Source of the DNA: CAZUSP01 sp964623505
Lineage (GTDB): Bacteria; Patescibacteriota; Minisyncoccia; Minisyncoccales; UBA1441
Reading direction: 5' to 3'
Assembly: GCA_964623505.1 (NCBI GenBank)
Contig: CAZUSP010000016.1
Location: 1-12,132, forward strand
Length of the DNA stretch: 12,132 bases
Within the stretch, counting starts at the first letter, position 1. Each line of letters opens with the position of its first letter. Positions 6,595 to 12,132 of this stretch are shown one piece after another. Under the pieces are notes generated by a model. That model did not search any database. It was given only the letters and a program-made list of their open reading frames with translations, and was not told the origin of the DNA. The position numbers and the translations under genes were made by a program.

Positions 6595-7512
6595 ATGCCG
6601 GATTTAACCTATTTCAAAAGAGTAATTCGGTTTAGCTGGATAAACTTCAAGCGGGGGAGAGAATCCAGCTGGGTTATTGTTTTGGTCATCGCAGTGGTTA
6701 TTTTCCTGGTCAGCGCACTCTTCTTATTGAACGGCTTGTCTGAAAATCTGATTAATCAAGTTCGGGAAAAGGTCAGCATTGCCGCCTATTTTCAAAGAAA
6801 TACCGATCTGGCCGATATGACCATGGTTCGAGACGATCTTTGGTCTAATTTTCCTGACGAGATCAGCGATATTAAAATAGTGTCAGCGGAAGAAGCCCTA
6901 AGCCACTTTATGGACCGGCATCGGGGCGATCCGGTCTACCAAAAAGCCCTTGACCAGGTTGGCGATAACCCATTTTTGCCTTCTTTGGATATTGCTGCTC
7001 GAGATCCGGCCATTTATGGAAACATAACTGAATATTTGATTGATAACTACGGCATTCTGATAAACCGGGTTGACTATCTTCATCGAGAGGGAACTATTGA
7101 AATGGTTTTCAATACTACCAACCAGATCAGATTTTTTGGCATAGCGATCGCTTTAATACTGGCTTTCTTAGTGGTGTTGATCGCTTTCAGTACGATCAGA
7201 GTATCGGTCCAGGCTTCTCGGTGGGAGATAGAGACCATGAAGCTGGTTGGAGCTCCGAATTGGTTTGCCCGCACTCCTTTTATTATCCAGGGAACAATTA
7301 GCGGGATGATCGCGGCGCTGATTGTCATGGTTGTCTTGTTCCCGGGGGTTTACTTTTTGTCGCCACAGATAGAAATGATTGTCCATGGTTTCAATCTTTG
7401 GAATCATTTCTTGGAAAATGCCCTCTGGTTGGCCGGCGCCCAGGTTTTGTTAGGGATGTTTTTGGGCAGTCTATCCACCCTGTTGGCTTCTCATCGGTAC
7501 TTGAAAGTATAA
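6595..7512 (+). CDS. ftsX: Cell-division permease-like protein FtsX, 305 aa
   Basis: FtsX is the membrane partner of FtsE and transmits its ATPase cycle to cell-wall hydrolases. The topology is classical: TM1 about 26-47, a large extracytoplasmic loop about 48-178 (including PFLPSLDI near 126-133), then TM2 about 180-202, TM3 about 229-255 and TM4 about 276-297. The cytoplasmic stretch RWEIETMKLVGAPNWFARTPF (209-229) after TM2 is the family's best conserved segment. The N-terminus is short and cytoplasmic. The ATG follows the ftsE stop by 2 nt without a strong Shine-Dalgarno site, implying translational coupling. It is the last protein gene of the block. Confidence 0.95.
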   Translation: MPDLTYFKRVIRFSWINFKRGRESSWVIVLVIAVVIFLVSALFLLNGLSENLINQVREKVSIAAYFQRNTDLADMTMVRDDLWSNFPDEISDIKIVSAEEALSHFMDRHRGDPVYQKALDQVGDNPFLPSLDIAARDPAIYGNITEYLIDNYGILINRVDYLHREGTIEMVFNTTNQIRFFGIAIALILAFLVVLIAFSTIRVSVQASRWEIETMKLVGAPNWFARTPFIIQGTISGMIAALIVMVVLFPGVYFLSPQIEMIVHGFNLWNHFLENALWLAGAQVLLGMFLGSLSTLLASHRYLKV

Positions 7513-7540
7513 TTGATTTCTTTTTCTGACATGATATTTT
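7513..7540 (+). promoter_or_regulatory. Candidate promoter of tRNA-Gln
   Basis: TTGATT at 7513-7518, directly after the ftsX stop codon, and TATTTT at 7535-7540 are separated by 16 nt. Initiation near 7547 would leave about 7 nt before the mature tRNA. The tRNA could also be read from the upstream operon. Confidence 0.45.
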
Positions 7541-7553
7541 AAAACTTGAACAG

Positions 7554-7627
7554 TGCCGGGTCGTCTAACGGTAGGACACATGCCTCTGGAGCATGGTATC
7601 TGGGTTCGAATCCTAGCCCGGCAACCA
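7554..7627 (+). tRNA. tRNA-Gln (anticodon CTG), CCA encoded
   Basis: The acceptor stem TGCCGGG/CCCGGCA has the U1-A72 pair typical of tRNA-Gln. The D-stem is GTCT/GGAC with loop AACGGTA; the anticodon stem is CATGC/GCATG with loop CTCTGGA (anticodon CTG at 7586-7588, reading CAG); the T-arm is CTGGG-TTCGAAT-CCTAG. The discriminator is A7624 and CCA is encoded at 7625-7627, unlike the tRNA-Thr in this window. Confidence 0.96.
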
Positions 7628-7631
7628 ATTT

Positions 7632-7699
7632 GTAAAGTTTGCATTTTCTGCCAAAGCGAAGAGCGAGGCTCCAAGTGAGGCGGGAAACTAAAACTTTAC
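7632..7699 (+). repeat. 68-nt long imperfect hairpin just after tRNA-Gln
   Basis: A perfect 9-bp outer stem, GTAAAGTTT (7632-7640) with AAACTTTAC (7691-7699), encloses a second stem, TTTCTGCC (7645-7652) against GGCGGGAAA (7679-7687) with one bulge. At the apex is GAGC-GAG-GCTC (7661-7671). It starts 5 nt after the tRNA CCA, so it could shape the tRNA 3' trailer or act as a terminator without a U-tract. Confidence 0.6.
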
Positions 7700-7711
7700 T
7701 AAACGACCGTA

Positions 7712-7792
7712 CTTTTTGAACAAAATCTGAACTTTTTTCTGTGAAAATCCGGACGCTGGTTTCTGAAGAAAATTCAGATTTTGTCCAAAAAG
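7712..7792 (-). repeat. 20-bp inverted repeat, G-U paired on the minus strand
   Basis: Arm 7712-7731 is complementary to arm 7773-7792 at 19 of 20 positions. The single mismatch is A-C in a plus-strand RNA but a G-U pair in a minus-strand RNA. Past one bulged base, about six further pairs (7733-7738 with 7767-7772) extend the stem. The spacing suits a stable RNA hairpin, perhaps in the 3' UTR of the minus-strand ATPase mRNA. Confidence 0.65.
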
Positions 7793-8154
7793 CACAGCCG
7801 AAACAATCAGATACGAACTTATTCTGTTGATGGAGAACGATCCTGCCTCGTTCTGTCCCAAAAATTACCCCATCTATCTACAGACGGAGGACTTTCTTTA
7901 GTTTCAGAAGGACAAACCAAAGTTTAGGTCGAAAACAATCTTTCTAAAGTTATTCTTAAACTCGAACCAGACCCTAACTTTAAGGAAGAGTTCTCAGAAT
8001 TTGTCAGCGAGACCATTTCTCGGAACAAAAAACCCTTAGGAAACAAATCTGTGACCAGAAATAGTTAGTGATAAAGTGAGTAGAAACGACCGGTGAGCGA
8101 ACAATGTCTTAACGTTGCCTGACGACGCTTTCTGAATGAATAACGAGCAACATT

Positions 8155-10569
8155 TCAGTTTTTATGAAAAGCTTTTTGGATCCTTTGATGGAGTTCTGAC
8201 TCAACCACAGCCCGGTCGCGGCCGTATTTGACTCGGGAATATTCTTTGATTAATCGAGCTACTTCTGGATTTCCTTTCGATGGTGGAAAAGTGATAACAT
8301 TAAATGGCTTGGGGGTTTCGCCTTTTATCAAGAGTCGTAAGGCAGCGTTATAATTATCAAAATTAACTAAATCGTTTTCATCAAAAACCGGCTCAAATTG
8401 GGTTGTTAGATATTTAGCATCTTCTGGACCAACTCGAAAAGTCAAAATTGAACCAACATTGCCAAAAATTGCTTTTCTGGTATCTTCATCAATCTGACCG
8501 ATAAACTGATGACCAAAAATCATTGACAATCTATATTTTCTGGCTTCAGCCAAAACTCCAGTAATAGTTTTGGTGGTGACATTATGAAATTCATCAATAT
8601 AAAGGTAGAAGTCACGGCGCTCTTCTTCAGGGATATCAGCTCGAGAGAAGGCAGCAATTAAAATTTTGCCCACAATAATCATTCCCAGCAAATAACTATT
8701 TACATCTCCTAATTTTCCCTTAGAAAGATTGATAATTAAAATCTTTCCCTGATCCATAATTTCCCGTAAATTAAATGATGAATACTGTTGAGAAATTATT
8801 GGTCTAACCAGATCGTTGGCAATGAAAATATTCATTTTACTAGTGATATAAGGAACCATATTGGCCAAAGACGCCTCACCGCCAGCTTTTTCAGCTTCCA
8901 GTTCCCAGAAGTTTTTAACAACAATGTTTTGGCAGCGAGAAAGCTTATATTTTCGGAAATCTTTGTCAGTCAAAACTTTTGGAATCTCAATCAGAGTGCT
9001 TCCTGATTGAGGGTCTTCCATCACCAATAACAAAGAATTTCTCATATACTGCTCAAAAACCGGACCTCCAAAGCCCAGCGCTTTTAAGTTATAAAGCTTT
9101 TCAAAAATCTCAATCAACTCATTCACTACAAAGGTCTTCGATTCGGGAAATTTTGGATCATATTCAAGCATATTCAGTCCCAAAGATCGCTCAACATCAC
9201 CAGGGTTGAAATAAATCACTTCTTCTGCTCGAGCAGCCGGCACTAAACCCAGAACTTTTTCCGCTAAATCTCCATGAGGGTCAATCAGGGCCACTCCCTC
9301 TCCGGCTTCAATATCTTGACGAATCATTTCTTGAAGCAGAACCGATTTACCAGTGCCGGTCTGGCCAACAACGTAAAAATGCCGCCTTCTGTCGTCCTTT
9401 GACATTGGCACAATTCTTTCTTCTCCCCGGAAGATATTTTTACCAATAATAACTCCTTTTTCTGGCAAATTGGCCGGGGGCGGCGCCTGTCTGGCTTTTA
9501 GCCATTTGATATAAGGAGTTAATAAGCTAGTCAGCGGAAAATGAAAAATACCGGCTAATTCTTCAGAAGAAAGCAAAATAGTTTCTTTTTCATTAAAAAT
9601 GCGAAAGGAAAAATAATAAAAAAGTCGCCTTAGTTTACCACCAGAAAGTTTTTTAAATTTAATTTGATTCAAAATAGGTGAATTAAATTGATCAAAAGCC
9701 CCTTGAAGCTGGTTTAATATCTCTGAAGCCCGTGGTTCACTCGGAGCTGAGGCTAAAATCCGCAAATTTGTCTCAAAGAGAGGATGGCCGGCTTTTTGAC
9801 AAATAGCCGAAACCTGGCTTTGTTGAAGAGGGGTGGGTTGAGCAGGCTGTTCGGGTTTTATTTCTTTCTCTTTTTTTTCCGGAAAGAGAATTTCTGAAAA
9901 TAAACTTTTTTCTTTTTTAACTCCTAAAATAGAATTAATAGTTTCTTCCGCCATTTTTTTTAATGATTTTTTACTTGGCCGAATTAAAATCTGCAAAGCC
10001 GCTCCTTCTCCTTCCCGAGCCAATTTAGTAAAAACACTGGTAATAGTTGATAAAGGATCGGTGGTAAACTCCGGATAAGGTTTTAAGGAAAAAACCGGAC
10101 TTTTAGCCAAACAGGCGATTGAGCCCACCGACCATCCTTCAGGATTAAAAATGTTGTAATCTGGAACCGGTTGAACTTGGGCTTTCGGCCAAAAGCCCAA
10201 AACTTGCTTTTCCATCATCTGAGAAAGATATCGAGGGCAGGCGAGGTAAAAATAAATTTCTTCGCTGATTCGACGAACGGCAATTTCAAAAACAAGAAAA
10301 GGATCGCCAAACAAAAATCTCTTTATAAAGCTTGGTTCTTTGATCCCGCTCAAAGAGGAGTAAAATTGTTCGGCGGTTTTTAAACATTCTTCTAAAGGAA
10401 CTTCCTTTTCTCCTTCTTTTTTAACAATTTGAGGTAAAGTAACCAAAAAAAGAGCTAAATTCATTCCTCGGCCCAAAAACCCTCTTTCTTTTTTCTTTTG
10501 TAAAAAAAGATATAAAACTAAAAATACTCCAAAAATAATCAGAAAAATTGAAACAATCCAAAAAATCAT
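8155..10569 (-). CDS. HerA/FtsK/VirD4-superfamily ATPase with N-terminal TM, 804 aa
   Basis: This is a P-loop motor ATPase of the type annotated as DUF87 or type IV secretion/conjugation-like, expected to form a ring and move DNA or protein. One N-terminal membrane segment (about 2-24) is followed by a family-specific N-region, a charged proline/glutamine linker (about 231-252), LLSSEELAGIFHFPLTSLL (332-350) and the motor core: Walker A GQTGTGKS at 402-409, the IDPHGD strand downstream, Walker B YLYIDEF with D659/E660, and a sensor stretch FGHQFIGQI. The C-terminus is a short basic tail, with no relaxase or C-terminal membrane domain. It lies 42 nt after a small coiled-coil gene in the same direction. 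No Shine-Dalgarno site is obvious at the ATG. No pilus, VirB or relaxase genes are nearby, so its substrate is unknown. Confidence 0.88.
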   Translation of the reverse strand: MIFWIVSIFLIIFGVFLVLYLFLQKKKERGFLGRGMNLALFLVTLPQIVKKEGEKEVPLEECLKTAEQFYSSLSGIKEPSFIKRFLFGDPFLVFEIAVRRISEEIYFYLACPRYLSQMMEKQVLGFWPKAQVQPVPDYNIFNPEGWSVGSIACLAKSPVFSLKPYPEFTTDPLSTITSVFTKLAREGEGAALQILIRPSKKSLKKMAEETINSILGVKKEKSLFSEILFPEKKEKEIKPEQPAQPTPLQQSQVSAICQKAGHPLFETNLRILASAPSEPRASEILNQLQGAFDQFNSPILNQIKFKKLSGGKLRRLFYYFSFRIFNEKETILLSSEELAGIFHFPLTSLLTPYIKWLKARQAPPPANLPEKGVIIGKNIFRGEERIVPMSKDDRRRHFYVVGQTGTGKSVLLQEMIRQDIEAGEGVALIDPHGDLAEKVLGLVPAARAEEVIYFNPGDVERSLGLNMLEYDPKFPESKTFVVNELIEIFEKLYNLKALGFGGPVFEQYMRNSLLLVMEDPQSGSTLIEIPKVLTDKDFRKYKLSRCQNIVVKNFWELEAEKAGGEASLANMVPYITSKMNIFIANDLVRPIISQQYSSFNLREIMDQGKILIINLSKGKLGDVNSYLLGMIIVGKILIAAFSRADIPEEERRDFYLYIDEFHNVTTKTITGVLAEARKYRLSMIFGHQFIGQIDEDTRKAIFGNVGSILTFRVGPEDAKYLTTQFEPVFDENDLVNFDNYNAALRLLIKGETPKPFNVITFPPSKGNPEVARLIKEYSRVKYGRDRAVVESELHQRIQKAFHKN

Positions 10570-10611
10570 AAATTAGACTACAACCTGCCCGCTGCTTGGG
10601 AAAGGAGTGTT

Positions 10612-11049
10612 TTAGGTTGACTTTAAAATTCCTTTTTCAATAAGTGTTTTATAGTAACAGTCGACCAAAGTATCGTGAAACGCATCCAAGAGAGCTGGAT
10701 TTTCCAGATCTCTAGCTACCGAAATAGCCTTGGGCAATCCTTTTTCAAAAGCCAAAGAAATCAAGGCGTCCACCTGCTGACTGGATGGAAATTTTTCTAT
10801 TTCCTCGGCTTCATCCCTAGTGACTAACGGAGCGGCAAAAGACGGAATCTGTTGGATCTCTTGTAAATAGTTCTCAATTTCCTGCTTGACCATTCTCTCT
10901 TTTTCTTCGGGAACTGGCGGCCGTTCTCTTTTTAACTGAGCTTCCAATTTCTCCACCCTTTCCCGCAATACCCCAATTTCTGGCTGCTCCATTTTTGAAG
11001 CCGCTCGGTCTGGTTCTTTAAACCTTTTCTCTGGCTGATGGTTTGGCAT
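10612..11049 (-). CDS. Hypothetical coiled-coil protein, 145 aa, partner of the ATPase
   Basis: I do not recognise this family. The N-terminus (1-22) is polar and basic, residues 24-43 form a coiled-coil (VLRERVEKLEAQLKRER), then a proline-rich hinge, a second acidic helix (48-68), and a compact helical C-terminal region (about 77-145) that looks like a small helical bundle. There is no signal peptide or membrane segment. An in-frame ATG at 11112 would add 21 residues, but the best promoter (11081-11108) lies inside that extension, so 11049 is the likely start, with a leader of about 25 nt. The ATPase gene follows after 42 nt, presumably in the same mRNA. It may act as an adaptor or regulator of the ATPase (inference from position only). 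Confidence 0.7.
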   Translation of the reverse strand: MPNHQPEKRFKEPDRAASKMEQPEIGVLRERVEKLEAQLKRERPPVPEEKERMVKQEIENYLQEIQQIPSFAAPLVTRDEAEEIEKFPSSQQVDALISLAFEKGLPKAISVARDLENPALLDAFHDTLVDCYYKTLIEKGILKST

Positions 11050-11080
11050 ATTTGATTCTCTAAACTTGAGGCACAATAAG

Positions 11081-11108
11081 ATTTTACCGATTTTTGGGCA
11101 GATTCCAA
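11081..11108 (-). promoter_or_regulatory. Promoter of the coiled-coil/ATPase operon
   Basis: On the minus strand TTGGAA (11108-11103) and TAAAAT (11086-11081) are separated by 16 nt. Initiation would fall near 11074. This position decides in favour of the ATG at 11049 over the upstream one at 11112. Confidence 0.5.
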
Positions 11109-11135
11109 GCAATTTTATTCAGAAAATTCCTTGGA

Positions 11136-11165
11136 TTTACCCGATTTTATTCTCCCCTTTATTAT
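11136..11165 (+). promoter_or_regulatory. Possible divergent plus-strand promoter
   Basis: TTTACC at 11136-11141 and TATTAT at 11160-11165 are separated by 18 nt. It would transcribe the structured region 11320-11568 and a 23-codon ORF, back to back with the minus-strand promoter. Confidence 0.28.
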
Positions 11166-11240
11166 ACATCATCTTCTGGTTCATATTATCACAAATTTTT
11201 TCTTTTAAAACCGGTTTGCTTTCTAACTAAAAAAGGCAAG

Positions 11241-11312
11241 ATGAAAGCTTTCGTGAATCTAAAGAAAATTCAAAAAGTCAAAAACCATCAACTGGAAATA
11301 ATCACCATCTAA
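11241..11312 (+). CDS. Possible 23-aa basic micro-ORF
   Basis: An ATG preceded by AAGG at a spacing of 4 nt (AAAAAAGGCAAG) opens a 23-codon frame ending in TAA. The product is lysine-rich at first and ends hydrophobic (LEIITI). It ends 8 nt before the structured segment at 11320. Its size allows chance; a leader peptide is the functional alternative. Confidence 0.2.
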   Translation: MKAFVNLKKIQKVKNHQLEIITI

Positions 11313-11319
11313 CTATGAA

Positions 11320-11568
11320 GAGCGATCTGTTCTCTGGCCAGCGGTCAGTGGGGTTTCTGAACGACCGGACCGATTATTCGGCGTCGCTCAACCGCCTTTT
11401 TTGAACCGGATCGGAGTTTTTGACAGGAAAGTTCCGGGCCGAATTGAGAGGGGTGCCGGCTCGGTCTCGCCTTTCTGACGAGACCGGGTTAGCCCCTCCT
11501 CTTTGCTGGAGTTGGGCCCAGTTTTCACCGTACTTCCCGATTGGCCGTTTCGACTAGTTGGGAAAAGT
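11320..11568 (+). ncRNA. Candidate structured RNA, unknown family
   Basis: This GC-richer, gene-free segment folds into ordered helices. GAGCGA (11320-11325) pairs with TCGCTC (11384-11389) and encloses two hairpins, 11342-11367 (TCAG/CTGA plus CGG/CCG) and 11370-11381 (CCGA-TTAT-TCGG), forming a three-way junction. CCGGA/TCCGG (11406-11410 with 11433-11437) comes next, then a long hairpin 11448-11498 with a perfect 8-bp apical stem CGGTCTCG/CGAGACCG and GAGGGG/CCCCTC at its base. A last hairpin 11532-11568 has ACTT-CCC/GGG-AAGT pairs. Strand is assigned only because two plausible plus-strand promoters flank it; most helices also exist on the minus strand. The rest of 11113-11712 holds promoters and no convincing gene. 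Confidence 0.38.
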
Positions 11569-11674
11569 GCAAAAAATGTCCGCACGTTATCACAACATTC
11601 TTTGGTAGGTGACCGAGAGAGGATCCTGGCAGAAAAGATAAAATCACTGGAAAGGGTATTTTTATTTAAATAAG

Positions 11675-11703
11675 TTGGCGGCTTTTTTGTTTTAAGTTAT
11701 AAT
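11675..11703 (+). promoter_or_regulatory. Strong promoter of the Sua5/YrdC-like gene
   Basis: TTGGCG at 11675-11680, 17 nt, then consensus TATAAT at 11698-11703. Initiation is expected near 11710, leaving at most a few bases before the ATG at 11713, so the mRNA should be leaderless or nearly so. Confidence 0.72.
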
Positions 11704-11712
11704 CAGAACATC

Positions 11713-12132
11713 ATGGCGACGATCTTGGAATCAGCCAAAGTATTGAGAAGGGGAGGGATAGTAGCCTATCCCAGCGACACTTATTATGCCCTCGGGGCCA
11801 ATATTTATAATAATCAGGCCGTGGCCAAGATAATGATGCTTAAGGGCTTGAGTGCTGGGCAGGAGCTCATTCCGGTGGCGGTAGATAATATTTTGCGATT
11901 AGAGGACATAGTCCATTTAGGGTCAGACCACCGGTCGATCGTAGAAGAAATTTGGCCCGGTCCGGTTGTTTTCCTTTTACCTAAAAAAGATTCGGTTTCT
12001 TCACTATTAGTTGGCCCAAGCAACTTGATTGGAGTTATTTGTTTTCGCAATGATCTGGTGGCTCGTTTAATTCAACGAGCCGGTTTCCCTATTACGGCCA
12101 CCTCGGCCAACTTGATTGGACGCAAGGGGGCA
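11713..12132 (+). CDS. TsaC/Sua5/YrdC-family threonylcarbamoyl-AMP synthase, 5' part
   Basis: The family makes threonylcarbamoyl-AMP from threonine, bicarbonate and ATP, the first step of the t6A37 modification of tRNAs that read ANN codons (including the tRNA-Thr here). The 140 visible residues show GGIVAYPSDTYYALG (14-28), the nucleotide-binding entry; MLKGLSAGQELIPVAV (42-57), where the usual KxR motif has K44 but leucine in place of the arginine at 46; WPGPVVFLLP (81-90); and TATSANLIG (128-136), the substrate-binding TSAN. The frame is still open at the window edge, so it cannot be decided whether a C-terminal Sua5 domain exists. No Shine-Dalgarno site precedes the ATG; the promoter spacing implies leaderless translation. 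Confidence 0.88.
   Translation, partial: MATILESAKVLRRGGIVAYPSDTYYALGANIYNNQAVAKIMMLKGLSAGQELIPVAVDNILRLEDIVHLGSDHRSIVEEIWPGPVVFLLPKKDSVSSLLVGPSNLIGVICFRNDLVARLIQRAGFPITATSANLIGRKGA

Larger units (their letters stand above)
7628..8154. other. Gene-free convergent region rich in inverted repeats
   Basis: About 530 nt lie between tRNA-Gln (plus) and the 3' end of the ATPase gene (minus). No frame on either strand gives a convincing protein; the longest coding-like plus frames are interrupted by stops and lack starts. Four hairpins are visible: 7632-7699, 7712-7792, 7832-7858 and 7990-8026. None is followed by a clean U-tract in either direction, so ordinary terminators do not explain them. I could not match the region to tmRNA, SRP RNA, 6S RNA or RNase P RNA on either strand. 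Confidence 0.5.

Noticed and set aside
7741..8070. Plus-strand frames with coding-like stretches (for example NFKEEFSEFVSETISRNK).
   Set aside because: The frame has a TAG in its middle, no start codon with an SD site and no recognisable family; overlapping inverted repeats explain the region better.
18..9681. The 12-mer TTCAAAATAGGT occurs at about 18, 2942 and 9669.
   Set aside because: The flanks do not match and two copies lie inside unrelated coding sequence; AT-rich coincidence is most likely.
11424..11438. GGAAAGTTCCGGGC resembles the conserved P4 start of bacterial RNase P RNA (GAGGAAAGTCCGGGC).
   Set aside because: There is an extra T inside the invariant part, the matching ACAGAA P4 3' strand and the GGAGCAAGACCAAATAG-type segment are absent, and no P1/P2 closure was found.
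11388..11585. 65-aa minus-strand ORF and the 72-aa plus-strand ORF at 11094-11312.
   Set aside because: The first lies on the helices of the structured segment; the second starts with TTG across the minus-strand promoter. Neither resembles a protein family.
7554..11640. Possible genomic island inserted at the tRNA-Gln 3' end and carrying the ATPase operon.
   Set aside because: No repeat of the tRNA 3' segment was found downstream, and there is no integrase or other mobility gene.

Overview
The window reads as ordinary bacterial chromosome carrying housekeeping genes, probably from a small-genome lineage such as the Candidate Phyla Radiation (Patescibacteria). This placement is an inference. 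It rests on an Obg GTPase without any C-terminal extension, a cellulose-synthase-like GT2 glycosyltransferase paired with a membrane-anchored thioredoxin-like protein, a large single-TM HerA/VirD4-type ATPase standing outside any conjugation locus, mixed encoding of tRNA CCA ends and weak Shine-Dalgarno sites. UGA is a normal stop codon here: a type 2 release factor with an intact SPF motif is encoded, and its own frameshift site uses UGA.

Layout. Bases 1-1094 are poorly organised, with a GC-rich stretch holding fragments of open frames that change phase (about 193-574) and a 125-aa hypothetical ORF (564-941) whose coding-like sequence continues in another frame to 1065. Bases 1095-3028 (minus strand) are an overlapping pair: a processive GT2 glycosyltransferase, then a TM-anchored CPDC thioredoxin-fold protein. 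Bases 3332-4586 (plus) carry a cold-shock-domain protein, an intrinsic terminator and obg. Bases 4727-7627 (plus) are a compact block: tRNA-Thr(CGT), prfB with a +1 programmed frameshift, ftsE, ftsX and tRNA-Gln(CTG). Bases 7628-8154 contain no convincing gene but several strong inverted repeats. Bases 8155-11049 (minus) are a two-gene unit: a small coiled-coil protein followed by the 804-aa ATPase. Bases 11050-11712 hold back-to-back promoters and a GC-richer segment that folds into a multi-hairpin structure. A TsaC/Sua5/YrdC-family gene starts at 11713 and runs off the window.

Function. The plus-strand core concerns translation and division: Obg in ribosome assembly, RF2 in UGA/UAA termination, two tRNAs, a t6A-synthesis enzyme, and FtsEX, which couples cytokinesis to peptidoglycan hydrolysis. 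The minus-strand genes concern the cell envelope (GT2 and thioredoxin-like) and probably DNA or macromolecule movement (ATPase).

Most worth a second look are the prfB shift site, where a perfect 8-bp hairpin occupies the usual internal Shine-Dalgarno position; the tRNA-Thr gene ending 7 nt before the prfB start; the terminator separating csp from obg; and the two structured, gene-free regions flanking the ATPase operon, which share several sequence words and match no RNA family I could recognise. No CRISPR array, transposase or phage gene was seen.
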